In this document: one piece after another, positions 1 to 4,948 of the stretch
Numbering within the stretch: the stretch's first letter is position 1
Layout of the letters: every line of letters begins with the position of its first letter
Made by a program: the position numbers and the translations under genes
Source of the DNA: CAYMUN01 sp964640775
GTDB taxonomy: Bacteria > Patescibacteriota > Saccharimonadia > Saccharimonadales > UBA4665
DNA length: 13,055 bases
Direction of reading: 5' to 3'
NCBI GenBank assembly: GCA_964640775.1
Contig: CAZXIT010000024.1
Span: 1 to 13,055 of the forward strand
Notes under the pieces: generated by a model
What the model saw: the letters and a program-made list of their open reading frames with translations, nothing else
Told to the model about the DNA's origin: nothing
The model's database searches: none

Positions 1-672
1 GACCTCAGAGGTAAAAAAATCGGTATTATTACGGAGTATATGGGCGAAGGCCTCAGTCCGGGTGTCAAAAAGGTTATAGAAGCTGCTGCCGGCAAACTCC
101 GTGCTGCCGGCGCTGAAATCACTGACGTTAGCCTGCCCTCCGTCGGTATGGCTCTGGCGGTCTACTACATTATTTGCCCGGCGGAGCTGAGCAGCAATCT
201 CAGCCGCCATGACGGCCAGCGCTATCCCTCAAGCTACGAGGCTGCCAAAGACTTGGATGCCAGCTACAAAGGTTCGCGGGGACGTGGTTTTGGCAAAGAG
301 GCCAAGCGGCGCATCATGATTGGCACGCACGTACTGAGCAGCGGCTACTATGACGCATACTACAAACAGGCCCAGACGGTACGCACTAAACTAATTAATG
401 AATTCGCGGCTGTCTACGAGGAGGTTGATTTTCTCATTGGGCCAGTTGCGCCAACGACAGCCTTTAAAATTGGCGCCAACTCGGGCGACCCGCTGCAAAT
501 GTATCTCTGTGATGTCATGACCGTTGCCGCTAATATGGTGGGCAGCCCGTCAATTAGCCTGCCCGCCGGGCTGAGCGACGATTTGCCAGTTGGACTGCAA
601 ATCATGGCTCCCCAGCGAGCCGACCTAGAACTGCTGGCTGTCGCCAAGCAGGCTGAGGAGCTGCTGTCATGA
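1..672 (+). CDS. gatA: Glutamyl-tRNA(Gln)/aspartyl-tRNA(Asn) amidotransferase subunit A, C-terminal part
   Basis: This is the last 223 codons of GatA, open from base 1 in frame 1 with the 5' end outside the window. GatA is the amidase subunit of GatCAB: it releases ammonia from glutamine so that GatB can amidate mischarged Glu-tRNA(Gln) or Asp-tRNA(Asn). The visible part has the family's C-terminal landmarks: KIGIITEYMGEGLSPGV near the window start, the segment YYIICPAELSSNLSRHDG with its following RY, the RRIMIGTHVLSSGYYDAYY block, the LIGPVAPTTAFKIG block, and the closing GSPSISLPAG/PVGLQIMAP motif. The catalytic Lys-Ser-Ser triad lies in the missing N-terminal half and cannot be checked. 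The TGA stop overlaps the next gene's ATG (ATGA, 669-672), so translation is probably coupled. gatC is expected upstream, outside the window. Confidence 0.96.
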   Translation, partial: DLRGKKIGIITEYMGEGLSPGVKKVIEAAAGKLRAAGAEITDVSLPSVGMALAVYYIICPAELSSNLSRHDGQRYPSSYEAAKDLDASYKGSRGRGFGKEAKRRIMIGTHVLSSGYYDAYYKQAQTVRTKLINEFAAVYEEVDFLIGPVAPTTAFKIGANSGDPLQMYLCDVMTVAANMVGSPSISLPAGLSDDLPVGLQIMAPQRADLELLAVAKQAEELLS

Positions 673-1025
673 GATTCCTGCCTTGGCGCCGCCGCAAACT
701 CAGCAGCGAGCACTGCAGCGAGCGCTGGCAAGCCCTGCAAAAACATTGTGCCAGCCGCAAGACCTGGCCGCAGGCCATTATTGAAGCTGATGATTTACTG
801 GCAGATGCTCTAAAGGGTTCTAAATTCAAAGGCAAAAACACTGGTGAGCGTTTAGTGGCAGCCCAGCGTGTATTGAGCAATAACGAAGGCGTCTGGCTGG
901 GCCATAAACTGCGCAACCGTATCATGCAAGAGGAAGTTGATGTCCGCAAACTCAAGAAAAAAGACGTTATTGATTCACTCAGCGGTTTTCGGCAGGCACT
1001 GAGAGATCTGGGGATATTGTCATGA
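669..1025 (+). CDS. Small conserved-looking protein between gatA and gatB (W..AD..L / RN motif)
   Basis: A 118-aa cytoplasmic, basic, mostly helical protein without signal peptide or membrane segment. A GAGGAG ribosome site lies 8 nt before the ATG; the gene overlaps gatA by 4 nt and gatB by 4 nt (both ATGA), so it is made in step with the amidotransferase. Visible landmarks are W20, W33 followed by EADDLL (39-44), a G-rich turn with GERL (59-62), W76-x-x-H79 and LRNRIMQE (81-88), then a C-terminal helix ending DLGIL. From memory, small proteins with a W..A..AD..L...G..G.....RL....W..H..RN..H layout are common in CPR genomes; the RN-x(3)-H part resembles the HEPN-type R-x(4-6)-H motif. Here the expected His is Gln87, so ribonuclease activity would not be predicted. 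Function is unknown; the position suggests a link to GatCAB, but that is inference. Confidence 0.85.
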   Translation: MRFLPWRRRKLSSEHCSERWQALQKHCASRKTWPQAIIEADDLLADALKGSKFKGKNTGERLVAAQRVLSNNEGVWLGHKLRNRIMQEEVDVRKLKKKDVIDSLSGFRQALRDLGILS

Positions 1026-2488
1026 TCAGCCCGGAAACGCTGGCAAAATACACAGCCACTATCGGTATCGAGTGCCATGTTCAGCTCAAAACCCAGACTA
1101 AATTGTTTGCCAGTGTCGGCAACGACGCCCGAGAGGCACCGCCTAATACGCTTGTCAGTCACATTTGCTTCGGTTTGCCCGGAGCTTTGCCAGTGCTCAA
1201 TCGTGAGGCCATTCATCTCGCCACGCGGGCCGCTTTTGCGCTCGGCACTGAGCCGGCGCATTTCAGCAAATTTGATCGCAAGCACTATTTTTATCCTGAT
1301 TTGCCCAAAGGCTACCAGATCAGCCAATTCGACCAGCCCGTTATCGGCAAAGGGGCTATCACGATCGATGTCGACGGCAAGCCGATAGAAGTCGGCATCA
1401 CCCGAGCCCATCTGGAAGAAGACGCTGGCAAGAGCACCCATCCGGCCGGTACCGACTACAGCTTAGTTGACTTAAACCGCGCCGGCACGCCGCTGCTGGA
1501 AATCGTCTCCGAGCCAGACATGCACACATCTGCCGAAGCCAAAGCCTACGCTCGCGAACTGTACTTGCGGATGCGCTACGCCGATGTCAGCGAGGCCAAC
1601 CTCTACTACGGCAATATGCGTTTTGATGTCAACGTCAGCGTCAGCACTACCGACGAACTTGGCACCCGCACCGAATCCAAAAACCTCAACAGCTTCCGCA
1701 GCGTCGAAAAGGCCGTCGACTATGAAATTGCCCGGCAGATCGAGCTGCTCGAAAAAGGCACCAAAATCGTCCAAGAAACCCGCGGCTGGGACGACGCCAA
1801 GCAGCGAACTTTTTCGCAGCGCTCCAAGGAAAATGCCGACGATTACCGCTACATGCCGGACCCTGACATCCCGCCGGTCATCATCGAGCAGGACTACATC
1901 GACAAAATCAAGGCCGAAATGCCCCCCATGCCTGACGAATGGCGTGAGCGCCTAAGTTCTTTGGGAATGGACAAATCCCAGATCGAAACCCTGCTGGAGG
2001 GCGAGATCGAAAACGAAGCCATCACCTACCTTGGCAATATCGAGCTTCATCTAGATGATCCCGACAAGGCTAAATTCCTGGCCAACTGGTACGTCAACAG
2101 CATGATCCCGCTGGTGCGCGAGGGCGAATTCAAACTGGGCAACGACAAACATCTGACCCTGGAAATCGCTATCTATGACATCATTAAAGCCGGCAAACTA
2201 AGCTCCACCAACGCCAAGCAATTATTTATAGAATTAGCTGCTCAAGAAACTTTGCCGGAAGACATCCAAAAGTACGCCGCCGAAAAAGGCTATATCCAGG
2301 TCTCTGACGAGGGCGAAATCGCCAAAATCGTCGAGCAAGTCATAGCCGACAATCCCAAAGCCGCCGAAGACGTCAAAAATGGCGAGATGAAAGCCATCGG
2401 TTTCCTCACCGGCCAAGTCATGAAAGCTTCAAAGGGCAAAGCCAACCCCAGTTTAGCCCAAAAACTGATTAACGAGCAGTTGCGCTAA
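1022..2488 (+). CDS. gatB: Glutamyl-tRNA(Gln)/aspartyl-tRNA(Asn) amidotransferase subunit B
   Basis: Complete 488-aa GatB, the kinase/transamidase subunit that phosphorylates the side chain of Glu-tRNA(Gln) (or Asp-tRNA(Asn)) and amidates it with ammonia from GatA. The N-terminal catalytic cradle begins with GIECHVQLKT (15-24), whose E17 and H19 match the Mg-binding Glu/His of the family, followed by KHYFYPDLPKGYQISQ, the HLEEDAGK motif at about 130-137, SLVDLNRAGTPLLEIVSEPD and GNMRFDVNVSV. The C-terminal third is the helical GatB/YqeY tail domain that grips the tRNA elbow (about 340-486, ending ANPSLAQKLINEQL). Length is normal for the family. The ATG overlaps the preceding stop, with a GGGGAT ribosome site 6 nt upstream. 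The last 20 bp overlap the end of the convergent gene on the other strand. Confidence 0.98.
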   Translation: MISPETLAKYTATIGIECHVQLKTQTKLFASVGNDAREAPPNTLVSHICFGLPGALPVLNREAIHLATRAAFALGTEPAHFSKFDRKHYFYPDLPKGYQISQFDQPVIGKGAITIDVDGKPIEVGITRAHLEEDAGKSTHPAGTDYSLVDLNRAGTPLLEIVSEPDMHTSAEAKAYARELYLRMRYADVSEANLYYGNMRFDVNVSVSTTDELGTRTESKNLNSFRSVEKAVDYEIARQIELLEKGTKIVQETRGWDDAKQRTFSQRSKENADDYRYMPDPDIPPVIIEQDYIDKIKAEMPPMPDEWRERLSSLGMDKSQIETLLEGEIENEAITYLGNIELHLDDPDKAKFLANWYVNSMIPLVREGEFKLGNDKHLTLEIAIYDIIKAGKLSSTNAKQLFIELAAQETLPEDIQKYAAEKGYIQVSDEGEIAKIVEQVIADNPKAAEDVKNGEMKAIGFLTGQVMKASKGKANPSLAQKLINEQLR

Positions 2489-3119
2489 CGACATCTTGGA
2501 GCGCGGCATTGAGTGGATTCTCACGCAGAGCGGTGCTAATTTCAGCCCGAGCTATTTCTAAGCGATCAATGTGTGTTTCAGCGGCTGTCAAACGTTGCCC
2601 TATGTTCCAGGGTCGTCTATAGGTGAAGCGGAACACCTCATCCTCGTTTAAACGTTCAATATCACTATCAAGTACCTCGGCGTTTGCTACCCACAGTCCC
2701 TTTTTGTCATTTGCCCAATGTGCATGGGCTATTGATGCCGATACACCTGGCTTAAGCCCCATGGCCGTCGCTTCCGAAATCATACCAGCGCTAAGCATAG
2801 CTCGTACTTGACCGTCGCGCCGCTGAGTCGTGCTCACCAGTGCCGCCATATAAGAAGGATCTTCCGTGTCGCCGCCAAGCTTTTGCGTAACGATCCACGG
2901 GCTGGTCCAGGTGGTAGACGCAACCTCCCTATATTCATCATAGGGACTCATGGCATGTCTGTGGGTTGCCCTCTGACCAGTCTCTATTTGCTGTACTGGC
3001 GGCCCACCCCTCAGAGCTAGATTGGACGCCCAGGCCGTCAGGCCTCGATTCATTATAATCGCGGATGCAACGCGCTCTGCATTAGTAGGCTTTTGACTAT
3101 GTCGTGGCGCACCTCTCAT
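2469..3119 (-). CDS. Hypothetical protein, 216 aa, convergent with gatB
   Basis: I do not recognise this protein. It fills the whole space between gatB and galU and is the only long open frame there, which with its clean tail-to-tail placement supports a real gene. It is soluble-looking (no signal peptide or hydrophobic helix), rich in Ala, Thr, Arg and Glu, with short aromatic patches (TTWTSPWIV near 69-77, HWANDKKGLWVANAEV, FRFTYRRPWNIG) and a probable C-terminal helical pair (about 172-212). There is no cysteine and no recognisable nucleotide-binding or catalytic motif. The start is uncertain: ATG at 3119 is the longest, M23 and M57 are alternatives. I kept 3119 because a weak promoter (TTGCAT, 17 bp, TTCAAT) ends just upstream at leaderless spacing. 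The 3' end overlaps gatB by 20 bp. It could be lineage-specific or a fast-evolving surface or regulatory protein. Confidence 0.6.
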   Translation of the reverse strand: MRGAPRHSQKPTNAERVASAIIMNRGLTAWASNLALRGGPPVQQIETGQRATHRHAMSPYDEYREVASTTWTSPWIVTQKLGGDTEDPSYMAALVSTTQRRDGQVRAMLSAGMISEATAMGLKPGVSASIAHAHWANDKKGLWVANAEVLDSDIERLNEDEVFRFTYRRPWNIGQRLTAAETHIDRLEIARAEISTALRENPLNAALQDVVSATAR

Positions 3120-3127
3120 TACGTGCT

Positions 3128-3156
3128 ATTGAATAGCAACTTTACTCGTTATGCAA
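3128..3156 (-). promoter_or_regulatory. Weak candidate promoter for the 216-aa hypothetical gene
   Basis: On the minus strand a TTGCAT hexamer (3156-3151) is separated by 17 bp from TTCAAT (3133-3128), a 4/6 match to TATAAT. The predicted transcription start, about 3121, is 2 nt before the ATG. The hexamers are weak individually; the spacing is what makes the site plausible. Confidence 0.35.
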
Positions 3157-3199
3157 GCATTAGCATGATTGGTCAAACGTCCAGGTGACTTGCAGCCCA

Positions 3200-3208
3200 T
3201 GGTACAAT
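3200..3208 (+). promoter_or_regulatory. Extended -10 promoter of galU (leaderless spacing)
   Basis: TGG followed by TACAAT (3203-3208) forms an extended -10 element. I see no good -35 at 16-18 bp. With +1 seven bases after the hexamer, transcription would begin at about 3215, one base before the galU ATG, leaving no space for a Shine-Dalgarno sequence. Confidence 0.6.
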
Positions 3209-3215
3209 CGTAAGC

Positions 3216-4106
3216 ATGAGCCAGCCGAAAGTACGCAAAGCAGTTATCGCCGCCGCTGGCTTCGGGACACGTTTTTTGCCGCAGACCAAGGCCATGCCCA
3301 AAGAAATGCTGCCGCTGGTGGACAAGCCGATTATCCAGTACATCGTTGAAGAATTAGTTGAGGCCGGCATCACTGATATCATGATTGTCACCGGTTATCA
3401 CAAGCGCACCATTGAGGATCATTTTGACCACATGAGCGCTGACCTGAAAGCTAACCTGGAGCAGGGCCAAAAGGCCGAGCTGCTGGAGCAAACGGCCAGA
3501 ATTTCTGGCCTGGCCAACTTTGCCTATATCCGGCAAAAAGGCCCTTACGGCACGGCTACCCCTTTGATTAGCGCTGCCCACCTGATCGGTGACGAGCCGT
3601 TTATCTATACCTTTGCCGATGACTTCATGGTGGCAAAGCCGACGCGTTTTGCGCAGCTGCTGGCTGTCCACCAAGAGCGGGGCGGCTCGGTGCTGACTGT
3701 CGTGCGCCGGGACAGCGATGCGGATTACAAACGCTATGGCTATGTCGGCGGCGAAGATCTGGGCAGCGGTTTAATCGACGTCAAGACCATTATCGAAAAA
3801 CCAGGCAGCCGCGAGACCGCGCCTTCCAGTATGGCTTCTGTGAGTGGCTACGTCTTTGACGCGGCGCTGCTCAAATACCTGCAGGAAGATCTCAAAACCT
3901 ACGATGACAGCAAGGAATTTATGATCCAGGAAGCCATGCAGCGGATGATTGAGGATGGGCACCATATGTACGCTCCAGAGATCCAAGGCACGTATTATGA
4001 TACCGGCAACCCTTTGGAGTACCTCAAGACTGTTTTTGATTTCGGCCTAGAGCGCGGCGATATTGGTCCGGAACTTCGCGAACACCTCCGCCAAAAGTTG
4101 CAATAA
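3216..4106 (+). CDS. galU: UTP-glucose-1-phosphate uridylyltransferase
   Basis: A 296-aa protein of normal family length that makes UDP-glucose from UTP and glucose-1-phosphate, the entry point to glycosylated envelope polymers. It opens with the nucleotidyltransferase fold and its signature AAAGFGTRFLPQTKAMPKEM (12-31), including the G-x-G-T-R loop and the following Lys residues that bind the nucleotide phosphates. The other family blocks follow in order: VDKPIIQYIVEELVEAGI, IVTGYHKRTIEDHFD, the RQKGPYGTATPLISA segment, FADDF as the metal/sugar-binding aspartate region, IIEKPG, and the C-terminal YYDTGNPLEYLKTVFDFGL. The nearest ATG gives an N-terminus that fits the family exactly. It is monocistronic: the gene before is on the other strand and a 113-bp gap with a palindrome follows. 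It appears to be transcribed from an extended -10 directly at its start codon. Confidence 0.97.
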   Translation: MSQPKVRKAVIAAAGFGTRFLPQTKAMPKEMLPLVDKPIIQYIVEELVEAGITDIMIVTGYHKRTIEDHFDHMSADLKANLEQGQKAELLEQTARISGLANFAYIRQKGPYGTATPLISAAHLIGDEPFIYTFADDFMVAKPTRFAQLLAVHQERGGSVLTVVRRDSDADYKRYGYVGGEDLGSGLIDVKTIIEKPGSRETAPSSMASVSGYVFDAALLKYLQEDLKTYDDSKEFMIQEAMQRMIEDGHHMYAPEIQGTYYDTGNPLEYLKTVFDFGLERGDIGPELREHLRQKLQ

Positions 4107-4118
4107 CAAGCAGGGTAT

Positions 4119-4131
4119 TCATGAGTCATGA
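4119..4131. repeat. 13-bp odd-centred palindrome (TCATGA-G-TCATGA)
   Basis: Two copies of TCATGA, each self-complementary, flank a central G and end 2 bp before the larger palindrome at 4134-4159. It may be part of the same protein-binding region, or chance in an AT-rich gap. Confidence 0.4.
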
Positions 4132-4133
4132 TC

Positions 4134-4159
4134 GCCTATGTCAATATATTGACATAGGC
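4134..4159. promoter_or_regulatory. Perfect 26-bp palindrome, candidate operator (or galU terminator stem)
   Basis: The half GCCTATGTCAATA (4134-4146) is followed immediately by its exact reverse complement (4147-4159), with no central spacer. It lies 28 bp after the galU stop and 61 bp before the next start. Its right half contains a consensus TTGACA (4149-4154), followed after 17 bp by TACAAG (4172-4177), so a dimeric repressor bound here would cover a possible -35 box. As RNA it could fold into an 11-bp stem with a UAUA loop, but the bases after it (ATATCGACCCCC) are not a U-tract, so a standard intrinsic terminator is not supported. I cannot assign it to a known regulator family. Confidence 0.65.
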
Positions 4160-4207
4160 ATATCGACCCCCTACAAGCCCCAGCTAGTCTCTCGTGATTA
4201 ATTGTTA

Positions 4208-4213
4208 TATACT
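4208..4213 (+). promoter_or_regulatory. -10 element (TATACT) for the small membrane-protein operon
   Basis: TATACT ends at 4213, six bases before the ATG at 4220, so the predicted start of transcription coincides with the A of the ATG. There is no convincing -35 and no Shine-Dalgarno sequence upstream of the ATG. An alternative upstream promoter would use TTGACA at 4149-4154 with TACAAG at 4172-4177. Confidence 0.55.
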
Positions 4214-4219
4214 GTGCTT

Positions 4220-4471
4220 ATGAGTACTACTGACACCGTCCTCGTTATTATTTTGACCAGCTTGCTGAGTCTTTTTTTCATTCTGTGTATCGCCGTCATG
4301 ATCATGGCGCTGAAACTCATCGCCAGTATTCGCCAAGTGGTGGCTAAGGCCGAAGACGTAGTTGATTCTGTGGAGTCGGCCGCTGAAGTTTTTCGGGATA
4401 CCCAAGGCAAGATGGCCATCATAAAAATGATTGGAAATCTTATTAAATTAGCGCAAAGGAGCCGTAAATAA
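4220..4471 (+). CDS. Small single-pass membrane protein with helical cytoplasmic tail
   Basis: An 83-aa protein. Residues 5-33 form one long hydrophobic helix (VLVIILTSLLSLFFILCIAVMI within it), followed by an amphipathic helical region (34-63) with a heptad-like run of Val, Ala and Glu and a basic C-terminus (QRSRK). It resembles the small DUF948-like anchor proteins that often precede YtxH-like genes, but there is no catalytic motif and I cannot name a family with confidence. A TTG 18 bp upstream could extend the frame but would lie before the predicted transcription start, so ATG 4220 is preferred. The stop overlaps the next start by one base (TAATG), making a two-gene operon of membrane-associated helical proteins. 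Confidence 0.82.
   Translation: MSTTDTVLVIILTSLLSLFFILCIAVMIMALKLIASIRQVVAKAEDVVDSVESAAEVFRDTQGKMAIIKMIGNLIKLAQRSRK
4455..4461 (+). promoter_or_regulatory. Strong Shine-Dalgarno site AAAGGAG for the YtxH-like gene
   Basis: AAAGGAG sits 9 nt before the ATG at 4471, inside the end of the previous coding region. It contrasts with the first genes of transcripts in this window, which have no ribosome site, and shows that the anti-Shine-Dalgarno interaction is used for internal operon genes. Confidence 0.75.
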
Positions 4472-4893
4472 TGCTGAACCGCAAAGACCAGAGGCGTGAC
4501 AATATCAAAAAGATTGCTATCGGCAGTACCATTGCTGCCGCTGCCGGCTATCTTGCCGGCATCTTAACTGCTCCCAAAAGCGGCAAAAAGACCAGGGCTG
4601 ATATCAAACATGCCGCCAATGAGGGTCTTGCGCAGGCCGAAAAAGATCTCAAAAAACTCCATACTGAGCTGGGCAAAGTTATCGACGAAGCTAAAATTGC
4701 CGGCGACAAACTCAGCGCCAAGGCCAAAAATGAGCTGTCTGAGCTATCCGAAAAAGCTCAGGACACCAAAGAAAAGGTCCGTGAAATTATCAGTGCCATT
4801 CACGAGGGCGACGCCGAAGACATCGACCTCAAAAAAGCCGTCAAGGAGGCCAGCATTGCGCTTGACCATCTTCGCGATTTCCTCAAAAAGTAA
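4471..4893 (+). CDS. YtxH-like membrane-anchored coiled-coil protein
   Basis: A 140-aa protein with a basic N-terminus, a glycine/alanine-rich membrane segment (about 15-33, IAIGSTIAAAAGYLAGILTA) and directly after it APKSGKKTRADIK, the hallmark APxSGxxxR of the YtxH domain. The remainder (45-140) is a highly charged Lys/Glu/Ala helix likely to form a coiled coil, with a short break at HEGDAEDIDL (111-120). YtxH-family proteins are annotated as general stress proteins in Firmicutes, but their molecular role is not settled; a scaffold at the cell envelope is the usual guess. It is coupled to the preceding small membrane gene through TAATG and a strong ribosome site, suggesting the two products act together at the membrane. 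dnaE follows with its own promoter. Confidence 0.85.
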   Translation: MLNRKDQRRDNIKKIAIGSTIAAAAGYLAGILTAPKSGKKTRADIKHAANEGLAQAEKDLKKLHTELGKVIDEAKIAGDKLSAKAKNELSELSEKAQDTKEKVREIISAIHEGDAEDIDLKKAVKEASIALDHLRDFLKK

Positions 4894-4904
4894 CGCCTGC
4901 TAAG

Positions 4905-4913
4905 TGCTATAAT
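4905..4913 (+). promoter_or_regulatory. Extended -10 promoter of dnaE
   Basis: TGC followed by a consensus TATAAT (4908-4913) makes an extended -10 element; no -35 is evident. The predicted start is about 4920, giving a leader of roughly 29 nt before the dnaE TTG, the longest leader from a main promoter in this window. Confidence 0.65.
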
Positions 4914-4917
4914 AGTC

Positions 4918-4939
4918 CTATAAACCAGAGGGGTTATAG
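4918..4939 (+). promoter_or_regulatory. 5' leader hairpin of dnaE mRNA
   Basis: CTATAA at 4918-4923 pairs with TTATAG at 4934-4939. One A-G mismatch and two further C-G pairs close an AGAG loop. The stem begins close to the predicted transcription start and its last base overlaps the GAGGG ribosome site (4939-4943) that serves the TTG start at 4949, so it could modulate initiation. The fold is weak and its function is inferred. Confidence 0.4.
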
Positions 4940-4948
4940 AGGGATATT

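Noticed and set aside
602..1441. Long open frame on the minus strand opposite gatA, the 118-aa gene and gatB.
   Set aside because: It crosses three genes with clear sense-strand homology or coupling, its translation has no recognisable motif, and no ribosome site supports it. It is a codon-bias shadow.
4119..4131. TGAGTCA core resembling a eukaryotic AP-1/GCN4 site.
   Set aside because: The context is clearly bacterial; only its symmetry next to the larger palindrome is worth noting.
4202..4219. TTG start extending the small membrane protein by six residues.
   Set aside because: It precedes the likely -10 box TATACT, so it would not be transcribed from that promoter, and no ribosome site precedes it.
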